Positions 17,342 to 26,067 are shown, counted from the first letter of the stretch. The stretch: 64,000 nt of DNA from CBDFKJ01 sp965248805 (GCA_965248805.1 CBDFKJ010000009.1:1550001-1614000); one strand, 5' to 3'. A program made the numbers and translations. The notes: generated from the letters alone by a model not told the origin.

Positions 17342-17862
17342 GCCGCCTCCCTTTCCTCCGTGCCGTCCTCGAGCAGGGCGTCCACCAGCTTGTCGAGATC
17401 GTCCGCCGCCGCGGCGATCACGATCTCGTCGTCCACATCGATGATGCTGGCGCCGATGGTCGCGAGCTCGCGGCCGTCCAACCGTTTGAGGGCGCCACGA
17501 TCGAGGCTTTCCTTGACGCGCACGAGTTCGGCCTCACGCGCGGGCCAGCGCGCCCTGATACGGGCGATCACCTTGGCCTCGTCGGCGTATTCGATCCGGC
17601 CGGGCATCTTGCGGTAGCCCACCTTGATGCCTTCGATCGCACGGGTGCGCGGGCGCTCGAACAGGTGCGGCGCCACCGCGAGAGCTTGGCGCAAGGCGTC
17701 CCTGGCGGCCGAGGCCGCGGCCACCCGCGCCTTGAGGCCGCGCAGGCGACGGCGCACGGCGGCGCGTTGTTCGTCGCGGATCGCTTCCGCGGTCTCTTCC
17801 AGCGCCTCGCGGGCATCGGCATAATCGCGGCACAAGTTGCCGATGCGCTCCAGCGTGCTCAT
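17338..17862 (-). CDS. Gam-like host-nuclease inhibitor (tentative)
   Basis: The 174-residue protein has a long helical, arginine-rich N-terminal half, then a segment beginning GIKVGYRKMPGRIEY near residue 90. It resembles the core of Mu Gam proteins, which bind double-stranded DNA ends and block host exonucleases. The C-terminal stretch ELATIGASIIDVDDEIVI is not the usual Gam ending, so the call is tentative. The start is ATG 17862, overlapping the stop of the zinc-ribbon gene. The position upstream of gemA supports it. Confidence 0.5.
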   Translation of the reverse strand: MSTLERIGNLCRDYADAREALEETAEAIRDEQRAAVRRRLRGLKARVAAASAARDALRQALAVAPHLFERPRTRAIEGIKVGYRKMPGRIEYADEAKVIARIRARWPAREAELVRVKESLDRGALKRLDGRELATIGASIIDVDDEIVIAAAADDLDKLVDALLEDGTEEREAA

Positions 17863-18134
17863 GCCGAACGTCCCTCCATCATGGGCGAGACCCGCCCGTT
17901 CTCCCGCCGGCACGATTTGCACACCCGGTTGGCCGGCCCGGCGCTGTCAAACGCCTTGTTGCACTTGAGGCAGGTGCGGCGGGCGGGACCGTTCCTCACG
18001 CCACCGCCGGCGTTCCCGGGCACCGCCCGCAGCCGCTCGACGGCGCCGGCAAGATCGGCGTCGGAATCCGCAAGCTCCGTCGCGAGTGCATCGATGTCCG
18101 CCCCAAGCTGTTGCAGGCGCCTGCCCTCGGGCAA
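17859..18134 (-). CDS. Small zinc-ribbon phage protein, possibly 5'-truncated
   Basis: The product of about 91 residues is helical at the front, with a C-terminal CLKCNKAFDSAGPANRVCKSC motif whose two CxxC pairs should bind zinc. Similar short zinc-ribbon proteins occur in the early region of Mu-like phages. The first possible start is TTG 18134, exactly at the edge of the inverted transposase piece, so the natural N-terminus may be lost. Its end overlaps the Gam-like start. Confidence 0.5.
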   Translation of the reverse strand: MPEGRRLQQLGADIDALATELADSDADLAGAVERLRAVPGNAGGGVRNGPARRTCLKCNKAFDSAGPANRVCKSCRRENGRVSPMMEGRSA

Positions 18135-18264
18135 CGAGGGCCGGCCGACGGTCTGGTACTGGCAGGACGTCTACACGCGGCGCATCCTGGCCTGGGCGTC
18201 CGGCGAGACGGAATCGGCGGCGCTGATCCGCACCTCGCTGCACGAGGTCATCACCACCTGCGGC
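18133..18264 (+). pseudogene. Inverted internal fragment of MuA-type transposase
   Basis: On the plus strand this piece encodes about 44 residues, including PTVWYWQDVYTRRILAW and ALIRTSLHEVIT. It matches the MuA catalytic core just after the first catalytic Asp. The rest of the transposase reads on the minus strand and ends exactly where this piece begins to make sense in reverse. It is therefore a small local inversion. The catalytic Asp before it and the Asp and Glu after it are absent. Confidence 0.75.
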
Positions 18265-18933
18265 CTACTTCATGATGGCGAGCGGATAGAGCCCGGCCAC
18301 GGTACGGCTGACGTGCGGCACCAGGTCCATGGCGGCGATGGCTCCGTCGCGGGCGCGCACGATCTCGCGCCTCGGGATCTCGCGGTCGAGGCGGCGCAGG
18401 AACGCCTTGTAGGGCGGTACGGCCCAGCCATGGTGCTTGGCAATGCGCCCGGCCCGGCCCCAACTCGCCGTCGCTTCGGGTCGCTCGGGGCGGAGATAAT
18501 CGGTCAGGAAGTGCGCCCACAGCGCCTCCGCCCCCGGGCCCGACCAATCGCGCCGGGGCCGGCCCTCGCGCGGCGCGTCCAGCAGCGCCGCAGCACGCGC
18601 CTCGGAAGCAATTCCCCGCAACCGGCGGCGCCAGCCGGTGAGGGCGGAAGCCGAAACACCGGCCTCCGCGGCGGCGATCGCGTCGGCCTCGGCGCGGGAG
18701 AGCCCTGCGGCCACGCAGGCATCCGAACGCTCCACCGCCGCGAGACGCTCAAGCGCACGCGCGCGTTGGCTGTCCGTCGCTCGGTCCCAGAGGGACACCG
18801 CCAGGCGGGTTTCAACGGCGTTGCAAGGGTCTTGCACAACCGGTTCACCGGCGGTGCAAGCGTCGTGGGCGGCCGCGTCATTGACGGTTTCCGGCCCTTG
18901 TGCCGAACGCGCCGCGAACCCCCAAGCGGTCAC
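18265..18933 (-). pseudogene. MuA-type transposase, N-terminal part
   Basis: About 222 residues correspond to the DNA-binding N-terminal half of a Mu transposase A. They end in ARDGAIAAMDLVPHVSRTVAG and LYPLAIM, the point where MuA continues with its N-G/A-D-G catalytic motif. A stop follows two codons later at the inversion breakpoint. The start is GTG 18933 with GGAGG 8 nt upstream, overlapping the previous gene (GTGA). Without the catalytic core it cannot transpose, although the DNA-binding part might still occupy phage ends. No MuB gene remains downstream. Confidence 0.8.
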
Positions 18934-19706
18934 TGGGCATCCTCCCGCCAATCAGTGCAGCCGGCGATGACATCGAGCGCCGCTTCGAGGCGGTTTTCCA
19001 ATATGTGGGCGGCCCTCTTGTCGCCTTCGCGGAAGGCTTTCCGGATCGACCGGGCCAACGGCGGGCGGGCATTGCCGTGCAACGCCTCGATCGCCGGCGA
19101 TGCCGCCAGCGCCTCGACGCGGCCGACGCCGCCATCAAGGGCGGAGACCATGTCCGTGATATCGGTCCTGACGCGGCGGCGCAGCCGTTCGGCCTCGGCC
19201 TTCGCCGTCCGCGCGTCCGCCTTCGCGGCCGCCAGTTGGCGCCGCAAGCATTCGTTCTCCACCCGGAGGCGGCCTTCCACGGACGCTTCCCGCGCCGCCT
19301 CGCGCAGGGTCTCGCGGGACCAGCCCCCGGCCTCGGCCCGGTCGAGCAGTTCATCGGCGGTTTCCGGGGGCAACGCCGCCACCGCGCCGTGGTGAGACCA
19401 GGGCAAAGTATCCCGCCGGCGGGATACTTTCTCGAACCGCCGTGCGACCCCGGCGTAATGGTAAAGGGTCTTGCGCGCCACGCCGATCTCGACGGCGGCG
19501 GCGGTCAGGTCTCCCCATTGGCGTTCGCCGTGGCGCGCCCAATCTCCGATATGCCAGCTCGAACTGTCACGCCCGCGTGACAATTGCCTGCCGAGCTCGA
19601 GCCAGTCGTCACGGCCGATGCCGTCGGGGATGGACAGTGAAAGTGTCCCGCCGGCGGGACATTTGCCGTCCGTCCCCACCACGCGAAGGTCCACCCGCTC
19701 GGTCAT
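18930..19706 (-). CDS. Phage early DNA-binding protein with coiled coil
   Basis: The 258-residue protein has an N-terminal part followed by a helix-turn-helix-like stretch DLTAAAVEIGVARKTLYHYA near residue 75. Next come a conserved SWSHHGAVAALPPETADELL motif and a coiled coil of about 60 residues (RLRVENECLRRQLAAAKADA onward). It sits just upstream of the transposase, where Mu-like phages of alphaproteobacteria carry a regulatory or Ner-like gene. The specific family is not recognised. The start is ATG 19706, overlapping the preceding membrane protein. Confidence 0.6.
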   Translation of the reverse strand: MTERVDLRVVGTDGKCPAGGTLSLSIPDGIGRDDWLELGRQLSRGRDSSSWHIGDWARHGERQWGDLTAAAVEIGVARKTLYHYAGVARRFEKVSRRRDTLPWSHHGAVAALPPETADELLDRAEAGGWSRETLREAAREASVEGRLRVENECLRRQLAAAKADARTAKAEAERLRRRVRTDITDMVSALDGGVGRVEALAASPAIEALHGNARPPLARSIRKAFREGDKRAAHILENRLEAALDVIAGCTDWREDAQ

Positions 19707-19924
19707 CGCAACCACCGCCACATCAACATCAGGCCGGCGCCGATCGCGCCGCCGGCGAGCGCCGAGGCCGTCAGGTCTGATCCGAGGAAATAGGCGAGCC
19801 CAAGCCCTACCAGCGCACCCGGGAAAACGAGTACGACAATCGTAAGCGCCAGCAAGGCCGACCAGATCTGCCATTTCGGCGCCGCCCTGGCCCATCTGTC
19901 CCATTTGCCGATGAACTCGCTCAT
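19703..19924 (-). CDS. Small membrane protein
   Basis: This 73-residue protein has two closely spaced hydrophobic helices (IWSALLALTIVVLVFPGALV and a C-terminal GGAIGAGLMLMW segment). It starts at ATG 19924, overlapping the stop of the upstream winged-helix gene, and ends inside the start of the next gene. The packing marks it as part of the phage early operon. Function unknown. Confidence 0.5.
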   Translation of the reverse strand: MSEFIGKWDRWARAAPKWQIWSALLALTIVVLVFPGALVGLGLAYFLGSDLTASALAGGAIGAGLMLMWRWLR

Positions 19925-20123
19925 CACGCGGCGTCCCTAATCGCCGTCGCCGGAACCGGCGATGTCATCCGGTAGACCCAGATGCGCTTGCCGGTCGCCG
20001 GTTTCACGACCTGACGGCAGACGATTACTGCGCCGTTGGTGCGCAGCTCGGCGATGCAGGAGTTGACCGCGCACACGCCGGCCGCGCGCACGATGTCGAG
20101 CGTCGAATGCTCGCGGCCGTCCT
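19924..20123 (-). pseudogene. Winged-helix phage gene cut by IS1182
   Basis: An open frame of about 65 codons ends at 19924 and reads back to the IS1182 end at 20124 without a start codon. It encodes STLDIVRAAGVCAVNSCIAE followed by a wing-like strand pair and RIWVYRMTSP. This is a DNA-binding pattern expected in the phage left-end regulatory region. The IS has removed its beginning and everything further toward the phage left end. Confidence 0.5.
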
Positions 20124-21583
20124 TAACAGCCCGTTGACGAAGTCCGGCGTGTCTGATTCTGTCTGAACATAGAGATTTAGACGGGCGTCGTGCGATGGCA
20201 TTGAGACGACAGAGCGAGGTTCAGGGTGACCTCGTGGTGACATGGGCGGAGATGCCGCGTTCGCCTGGACACGCGTTTTCCGACCGGCTGCATGAGTTGC
20301 TGACCGAGTCTGGCTTTGACGGCTTCGTGGAGGCGACGTGCAAGCCATACTACGCACCTCGGATGGGGGCTCCTTCGCTGCCGCCGGGGCGTTATTTCCG
20401 GATGCACATGATCGGCTATTTCGAGGGCATCGGCAGCGAGCGCGGCATCGCTTGGCGCTGTTCGGATTCGCTGTCGCTTCGCGCGTTTCTGCGGTTGGCG
20501 AACCGGGACAAGGTTCCCGATCATTCCTGGTTGTCGAAGATGCGCGGCCGGCTGCCGCACGAGGTCCATGAAAAGGTTTTCGACTGGGTTCTGGCTCTCG
20601 TCGCCGCGCGCGGTCTGGTGAAGGGCGAGCGGATCGGCGTCGACGGCTCGACGATGGAAGCCAACGCCGCCCTGCGAGCCATCGTGCGGCGCGATAGCGG
20701 CGAGACCTATCGCGAGATGCTGACGCAAATGGCGAAGGAGAGTGGCGTCGAAACGCCGACGATCGACGACCTCGTCCGGCTCGATCGCCGGCGGAAGGGC
20801 AAGAAGCTTTCGAACAAGGATTGGACGAGCCCGACCGATCCTGATGCGAAGATCGCGCGGATGAAGGACGGCACCACGCATCTGGCCTACAAGCCCGAGC
20901 ACGCGGTCGATCTCGACACCGGCGTCATCGTTGCGGCACCGATCTATCCAGCCGATGAAGGCGACACGACGACTTTGCCTGGGACGCTGGAGGCGGCCGC
21001 GCGCAACCTCGCCGAGGTCGGTCTGGCTCCAACACGGGCAGAGCCCTGCAGTCTCGTTGGCGACAAGGGCTATCATTCACGCGAGGGGCTGAAAGACCTC
21101 GACGGCGGCGTCTGGAAAACGCGGATCTCCGAGCCGGAGCCCGCCAACGGCTGTCTGCGCTGGCATGGCGACCAGGCGGCACGTCAGGCTGTCTACGCCA
21201 ACCGGGCGCGATTGAAGTCCGGCGTCGCGCGGAACGCCATGCGCAGGCGCGGTGAGATGGTCGAGCGCAGCTTCGCCCATGTCCTCGACCGTGGCGGCAT
21301 GCGCCGCGCGTTGCTGCGGGCGCGCGAGAACGTCCACAAACGCTACCTGATCCATGTCGCCGGGTTCAATCTCGGCATTCTGATGCGCGCGCTGTTCGGA
21401 TCAGGCACGCCGAGGGAGGCTGCGAGTGCAAAGAGCACCCTTTTGTTCGTTATTCAGTTCGATGCTGCCCTGGCGATCGCCATCGTGGCGAACATCGAAG
21501 GCAAACCAGCCATGCTCGTTATCATCATCATCGTTGCCCCCAAAACCGATTGATCAAAGCGCGACTTCATCACCGGGCTGTTA
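20124..21583 (+). mobile_element. IS1182-family insertion sequence, copy 1
   Basis: The element is bounded by imperfect inverted repeats, TAACAGCCCGTTGACGAAGTC at the left (20124-20144) and its complement ending GGGCTGTTA at 21583. It contains one full transposase gene. Left of it is a broken phage gene; right of it is the 3' end of an IS3-family transposase. The two flanks do not belong together, so it sits at a rearrangement joint. Confidence 0.8.
20195..21553 (+). CDS. IS1182 family transposase
   Basis: The 452-residue DDE transposase has the IS1182 signature. It includes the N-terminal PGHAFSDRLHELL region, YYAPRMGAPSLPPGRYFRMH near residue 50, the first catalytic Asp in ERIGVDGSTMEAN near 150, VGDKGYHS with the second Asp near 290, and the C-terminal EMVERSFAHVLDRGGMRR with the Glu. 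It starts at ATG 20195, about 70 nt inside the element. The gene is complete and uninterrupted, unlike the copy at 23113. Confidence 0.92.
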   Translation: MALRRQSEVQGDLVVTWAEMPRSPGHAFSDRLHELLTESGFDGFVEATCKPYYAPRMGAPSLPPGRYFRMHMIGYFEGIGSERGIAWRCSDSLSLRAFLRLANRDKVPDHSWLSKMRGRLPHEVHEKVFDWVLALVAARGLVKGERIGVDGSTMEANAALRAIVRRDSGETYREMLTQMAKESGVETPTIDDLVRLDRRRKGKKLSNKDWTSPTDPDAKIARMKDGTTHLAYKPEHAVDLDTGVIVAAPIYPADEGDTTTLPGTLEAAARNLAEVGLAPTRAEPCSLVGDKGYHSREGLKDLDGGVWKTRISEPEPANGCLRWHGDQAARQAVYANRARLKSGVARNAMRRRGEMVERSFAHVLDRGGMRRALLRARENVHKRYLIHVAGFNLGILMRALFGSGTPREAASAKSTLLFVIQFDAALAIAIVANIEGKPAMLVIIIIVAPKTD

Positions 21584-21860
21584 CCATCCCCAGACCCAGG
21601 GCAAGATCGAGCGCTGGCACCAGACCCTCAAGAACCGCATCCTGCTGGAGAACTATTATCTGCCCGGTGATCTCGAAGCCCAGCTCGGCGCCTTCGTCGA
21701 GCACTACAACCACCGGCGCTACCACGAGAGCTTGAATAACCTCACGCCCGCCGATGTCTACTTCGGGCGCGGCCAAACCATCCTGCTGGAAAGGGAAAGG
21801 ATCAAACGAAAGACCATCGACCACCGGCGCTTGCAACATCGCGACGCCGCTGCCTAAAAT
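21584..21860 (+). mobile_element. 3' end of an IS3-family element
   Basis: Directly after the IS1182 right end, about 90 codons encode the end of an IS3-family integrase domain: YHPQTQGKIERWHQTLKNRI, then LGAFVEHYNHRRYHESLNNL and a basic tail, with the stop at 21857. The rve core's final Glu lies in the GKIERW motif. The N-terminal half of this transposase is nowhere next to the IS1182 left end, so a deletion or recombination accompanied the insertion. Confidence 0.8.
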
Positions 21861-21889
21861 TATCAACCAGGTGAGCCAGAGCCTCCGTT

Positions 21890-22740
21890 ATTCTAGTGGA
21901 TTGATTCCAACGTTTGGAACCCTCGGTTTCGGGCTGCGATGATGTCGTCGGGGTCGGCTTTCGATATGAATGGCTGTGGGTTGGCCGCATTGTATTCGCG
22001 GACGAAGCGGTTGATTGCGGCCTGGAGATCGACGACGGAATGGAAGACGCCGTGCTTGAGCCGCCGCCGGGTGAGTTTTGCGAAGAAGCCCTCGACGGCA
22101 TTGAGCCACGAGCAGGAGGTCGGTGTGAAGTGGAAAGTCCAGCGCGGATGGCGGGCGAGCCAGGCGCGGACCTTGTCCTTGTTGTGCGCCGCGTAGTTGT
22201 CGACGATCGCGTGGATGGCCTTGTCCGCCGGCACCGTGCGCTCGATGCGGTTGAGGAAGCGGATGAACTCCTGATGGCGGTGGCGCTGCATGTTCTGGCC
22301 GATCACCGTTCCGTCCAGAACGTTGAGCGCCGCAAACAGCGTGGTCGTGCCGTGCCGTTTGTAGTCATGGGTCATGGTGCCGGCGCGTCCCTTCTTCATC
22401 GGCAGACCGGCGGTCGAGCGCCTGGATCTGTGACTTCTCATCGATCGACAACACCACCGCATGGGCCGGCGGGTCGACATACAGGCCGACGATATCGGTG
22501 AGTTTCTCGGCGAAGGCAGGGTCGGTCGACAGCTTGAAGTTGCGCCAGCGGTGCGGGCTGAGACCGTGAGCCTTCCAGATCGCCTGCACCGTCGAGGCGG
22601 CAATACCGGCCGCCCTGGCGATCGCGCGCAACGTCCAGTGGGTCGCCTCAAACGGCGGCGGTTGCTGCGTCAGGCGCACGATCTCGGCGACACGATCGAG
22701 CGGGACCGGCGCCTTGCCGGGCGCATACCACAGCAAAATA
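21890..22740 (-). mobile_element. IS630-family transposase remnant
   Basis: Two overlapping frames together encode an IS630 transposase without its first 80 or so residues. The upstream frame carries RWRNFKLSTDPAFAEKL and VVLSIDEKSQIQALDR. The downstream frame, ending at 21893, carries GLPMKKGRAGTMTHDYKRHG, HAIVDNYAAHNKD and FTPTSCSWLNAVEGFF. A frameshift near 22400 separates them, and the N-terminus is missing at about 22735. It cannot be active. Confidence 0.8.
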
Positions 22741-22801
22741 CGGAATCCCAATTCGGACTCTTTCGTTCCGATCCCTCCACTAGGCCCCATCCTGTCTCAA
22801 A

Positions 22802-23041
22802 TCATCTGACGACGGACATGCGAGTGACGATGCGTTCTTTCAATTCGGCCGCCGCCTTTTCCGTGAACGTAAAGGCGACAATGTTCCGTGGTGCTAGCGA
22901 ATCCCCCCGCCCGGGCGTGAGCAGGTGAACGACTCTCCGTGCTACGACCTCGGTCTTCCCCGAGCCCGCACAGGCTATGAGCTGGAGGTTCAGGCCAGAG
23001 TGCAAGATGGCGATGGACTGGGAGGGCGTGAGCTGCATCAT
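22802..23041 (-). pseudogene. UvrD/PcrA-type helicase, N-terminal fragment
   Basis: These 79 residues carry the Q-motif LTPSQSIAIL and a Walker A, IACAGSGKTEVVARRV, near residue 23. Motif Ia, IVAFTFTEKAAAELKERI, follows near 53. This is the first domain of a superfamily 1A helicase (UvrD/PcrA/Rep type, also found in several defence systems). The frame ends shortly after motif Ia, at the joint with the IS630 remnant, so the rest of a protein of about 600 or more residues is lost. It starts at ATG 23041 or the next codon. Confidence 0.75.
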
Positions 23042-23112
23042 GGCTCCTCTGGTCCGACTTTCAATCGTCTATTTTACTTGCTGTTCTTTTCTTCGCCGTT
23101 GTGGACGCTGGC

Positions 23113-24470
23113 TTAACAGCCCGTTGAAGAAGACTGAGTTGATGAAGCATCGGGCGTGATAACAATGGCGGCGGCGAGACCCGGCGCCGGGGGGTTATTG
23201 AGGGCGAGGATAATGATCAGCGATTGTTCCTGTCGCAAGACAAGCAGCAGGACCGCCAAGCCCTTGGCCGCAGCCTCTCGCGGGGTCCCGGCGCCGATCA
23301 ACTGGCGCAATAGGACGCCCAGGTTGTGTCCGGCGACGTGGATCAGATAGCGCTTGCCGACGTTCTCGCGCCCGCGCAGCCAAGTGCGGCGCATGCCGCC
23401 GCGATCGAGGACCTGGGCGAAGCCCCGCTCGACCACTTCGGCGCGGAGTTTGAACGCGGCCTTCGCCACGCCCGACAGCAATCGGTTGCGGTTGTTGTAA
23501 ACGGCCCGCCGAGCGGCGTCGTCGCCGTGCCAGCGCGAGAGCCCCTTGCCCTTCGGTTCGGCGATGCGGGTCGTCCAGGCGCCGTCGGCAAGGGACTTCA
23601 GCACCTCGCGGCCGAAGTAGCCTTTGTTGGTCACCAGCTCCGCCGGTTCGTCGGCCGTCGGCGCTGCGCCCACAGCCGCCAGCTTGGCCTCGGCTGACGT
23701 CAACGTTGTCGGCAGGGTGGTCGTGTCGCCCTGATCGGCCGGATACAGCTCGGCCGCGATCACCGCCCCGGTGTCGAGGTCGACCGCGTGTTCGGGCTTG
23801 TAGGCCAGATGCGTCGTGCCGTCCTTCATCCTGGCGATTTTGGCCTCCGCGTCGAGACCCAGTCCGCATTGGAGAGTTTCTTGCCCTTGCGCCGCCGATC
23901 CATCTGCGCCAAGTCATTCGCCGCGGTCTCGATCCCGCTGTCGGCGGCCATGCGCTGCAGCATCTGGCGATAGCTTTCGCCGCTGTCGCGGCGCACGATC
24001 GAGCGCAGCGCCGCGTTCGCCTCCATGGTCGAAGCATCGACCCCGATCCGCTCGCCCTCGACCAGGCCGTGCTCGCCAAGAACGTCCAGCACCCAGGCGA
24101 ACACTGCCTCATGCACCGCGTGCGGCTGCGGATCGTGCTCAACGACGAGTGGTCAGGCACACGTGCGCGCGCCTCCAGGCGCAAGAACTCACGCAGCGAC
24201 AAGCTGTCGGCGCACCGCCACTCCAACGCCCGCTCACTGTCGAGGCCTTCGAAGTAGCCGACCAGGTGCATCCGGAAGTAACGCCCCGGTGGGATTCCCG
24301 GACGTCCGATCCCTGGCGCGTAATAGGGCTCACACAGGTCCTCGGCGAACGCATCGAAACCGGCATCGACCAGCCAGCTGGTCGTAAAACACGTGGCCGG
24401 GCGAGCGAGGCATCTCTGCCCAACTGACCATCAAGTCCACCTGTCGATCCCCTTGTCGTCCCAACGCCAT
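23113..24470 (-). pseudogene. IS1182 family transposase, frameshifted
   Basis: The start is ATG 24470, reading MALGRQGDRQ, and the protein runs through several frames. They include an N-terminal piece to VFYDQL, then GRYFRMHLVGYFEGLDSE in a second frame, ASTMEANAALRSIVRRDSGE in a third, and the C-terminal half from MKDGTTHLAYKPEHAVDL onward. At least three frame changes (near 24385, 24115 and 23830) are needed to restore a complete enzyme. The same first lesions occur in the copy at 44229. Confidence 0.75.
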
Positions 24471-24542
24471 GACGAAGCTCCCGACTCGAACCATGCCCTC
24501 GTCACAGAGTCAGATGGCCGCGACTTTTTCAACGGGCTGTTA
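23114..24542 (-). mobile_element. IS1182-family element, copy 2 (decayed)
   Basis: The ends are TAACAGCCCGTTGAAGAAG at 23114 and the complement ending CAACGGGCTGTTA at 24542. The only gene is a frameshifted transposase on the minus strand. It is a different lineage from copy 1. Its right end interrupts a Phd/YefM-type antitoxin gene. Confidence 0.8.
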
Positions 24543-24690
24543 TAGAGCGCGTTCAGCCGCTCGAACTCCTCCACCGCGATGACCACGACCACGGGGCGTC
24601 CATGCTTGGCCACCGTCACCGGCTCGGTGCGGGCAAGGTCGATCAGCCCCCGAAGCTATACTTCGCCTCCTTCGCCGTCAGGGTCTTCAT
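24542..24690 (-). pseudogene. Phd/YefM-type antitoxin remnant
   Basis: From ATG 24690 the frame reads MKTLTAKEAKYSFG, then a one-base loss near 24650 shifts it. In the next frame it continues LIDLARTEPVTVAKHGRPVVVV to FERLNAL, where the IS1182 end cuts it. This is the Phd/YefM antitoxin fold: strand, DNA-binding helix, then PVxVTKHGRPxAVL. The toxin gene that should follow is gone. Confidence 0.7.
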
Positions 24691-24719
24691 CACACTCCTC
24701 ACGATGCCACCGATAGTTC

Positions 24720-24752
24720 TGGCCATTTTGGCCAAAAAATCCTGCAATTGCA
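24720..24752. promoter_or_regulatory. Palindromic AT-rich sites upstream of the antitoxin
   Basis: TGGCCA occurs twice (24720-24725 and 24729-24734), and a perfect TGCAATTGCA palindrome lies at 24743-24752. All are within 65 bp upstream of the antitoxin start. Phd/YefM proteins repress their own operon through short palindromes, so these may be the old operator. Confidence 0.35.
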
Positions 24753-24869
24753 AGAACCTCAGCGACCAGAGCTTTACCGAGTGAGTTCGCGCTGCGCTGG
24801 TCGAAGATTGCGAATGTTCTGCCTATGTGGTGTTGAGCCGGCGAGAAGGGTGAGACCGAGCGACCCAGA

Positions 24870-24990
24870 TCACGCGCGGCGCATGGTCCACAGCACCTTG
24901 CCGGCTATGTGAACGTCCTCGGCGAGGCAGGTGTAGTCGGTATAGTCCGGGTTCGCCGACTTGATCAGCGGCGCCACGTGCCACTTCATG
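24870..24990 (-). pseudogene. C-terminal remnant of an S24/LexA-like repressor
   Basis: About 38 codons ending at 24870 encode VAPLIKSANPDYTDYTCLAEDVHIAGKVLW, quoted here only as the segments LIKSANPDYTDY and DVHIAGKVLWTMRRA. This is the usual last strand region of phage S24 repressors (self-cleaving cI/LexA type). The catalytic Ser and Lys would lie upstream and are not visible. It is a phage immunity gene remnant next to a phage right-end sequence. Confidence 0.55.
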
Positions 24991-25129
24991 TCCTCGACGC
25001 CCCGACTTACCGATTGGCGACGACGCTTCGTTGCTACCCGAGCGCTCTCCACCTGTGAAATCCTTCGCGATCCAAACAGTCCATAAAACGCCTTCGTTGA
25101 GGCCTGCTAATCCTATGAAATAAGGCACT

Positions 25130-25162
25130 GAATCCGTCTACAGGCGGCAAAAAGGCGTCATC
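25130..25162 (-). repeat. Phage right-end-like sequence, copy in the graveyard
   Basis: Read on the minus strand, ATGACGCCTTTTTGCCGCC followed by GTAGACGGATTC is almost identical (one mismatch in 32) to 56010-56041, downstream of the module C lysozyme. Both copies follow lysozyme coding sequence, and homology stops after GACGGATTC. It is the best candidate for the right terminus of the Mu-like phage family here. Confidence 0.6.
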
Positions 25163-25188
25163 TCGAAGTCGGTCGCGACGCGTCTCTC

Positions 25189-25356
25189 CTACCCGGCATA
25201 GAGCTCGGCCTCCGCCTCCCGCCGCCGCACCAGTCCCTTGAGCCTGCGTCCGCCGGCCCAGACCCAGCGCCGAAACTCGGCCGGCGCGTCCGCGTGCTCC
25301 TCGCGGTTGACCTTTCGCCGGAGCGTCGAGCGCTGGAGCGCGCCGAGGTTGACGGT
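25189..25356 (-). pseudogene. Phage lysozyme, C-terminal fragment
   Basis: About 55 residues, from NLGALQRSTLRRKVNREEH to RRREAEAELYAG, match the ends of the complete lysozymes at 40747 and 55188. The N-terminal part with the catalytic Glu is missing. A right-end-like repeat follows it 30 bp downstream, as for the complete module C gene. Confidence 0.75.
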
Positions 25357-25397
25357 GGAGGAACAGAAACGCAGCGAACCCCGCGCGTCTTCCACAA

Positions 25398-25785
25398 TTA
25401 GGAGAACAACCAAATCAGGAGACCCACTATCAGAACGACGAGTACAACGCTTCCCAGGGAGAAGGTGCTGCCCTTACTCTTGCTATCATCGGTATTGCGG
25501 TAATCGCTCCGCCGCGTTCGGGAGGGCGGTTTCGGCTTGCCACCCGGAATTCGGATGCGGTTGTCCATCATGTAGAACAGCGTGGCGACCTCGAACGCCA
25601 TTCTCGCGTCTTCGGTGGCGTCGTGCTTGGTACTCGTTCGCCCATTGACGCCCATAATTTCGGCCGCACTATCGAGGTTGCTCCCCTTGCGCAGTCCATG
25701 ATTGAAGTCCTGAAACCGCCGCATTGTGCAGAAGCTCTTGTTACGAGAGAGCGTCTTCACGCCGGCCCGCTTGAACTCGGCATTT
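25398..25785 (-). pseudogene. DnaQ-like exonuclease fragment with C-terminal membrane helix
   Basis: From about residue AEFKRAGV the frame encodes SFCTMRRFQDFNHGLRKGS, LDSAAEIMGVNG and KHDATEDARMAFEVATLF, the later motifs of a DEDDh exonuclease (final HxxxxD visible). A short linker leads to a C-terminal hydrophobic helix (GSVVLVVLIVGLLIWLFS). The N-terminal Exo I motif is missing. At about 25780 the frame joins an unrelated phage gene. It may have been a host or phage accessory nuclease anchored to the membrane. Confidence 0.6.
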
Positions 25786-26056
25786 CGGCGCGGTCGCGCT
25801 CGACCAACGCAGCGAGCTGGGCCTGGTCCCAATCGACGCGCTTGGGAAGATCCGCGATGACGATTACGCCGTCCTCGACCAGCCGGACGGTGCCGGTGTC
25901 CTTGCCGGATGCCTGCCGTGCCCCGTGCGCCTGTTCGCCGAAGCAGCGGCGGCCGATGGCGCCGTCGAGCCATTCCTTGACCGTCTTGGCGGCCGTGAGC
26001 GCCGCCTCAGCGTCTTCCCGCAACAGCGCCAGTTGCGGCAGACGCATCAAATGCAT
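25778..26056 (-). pseudogene. Phage protein of unknown function, 3'-truncated
   Basis: About 90 residues are readable from MHLMRLPQLALLREDAEAAL, with TAAKTVKEWLDGAIGRRC, the GKDTGTVRLVEDGVIVIADLPKR motif (quoted only as DTGTVRLVEDGVIVIADL) and VDWDQAQLAALVE. Similar short proteins occur in temperate phages of alphaproteobacteria, but I know no function. The end runs out of frame into the exonuclease remnant at about 25780. It is transcribed away from the acb2-like gene 11 bp on. Confidence 0.5.
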
Positions 26057-26067
26057 GGAGGCGACAC

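Noticed and set aside
17665..19395. 576-codon plus-strand frame across the transposase region
   Set aside because: Only the short stretch at 18133-18264 resembles a protein family (inverted MuA). The rest is antisense to phage genes.
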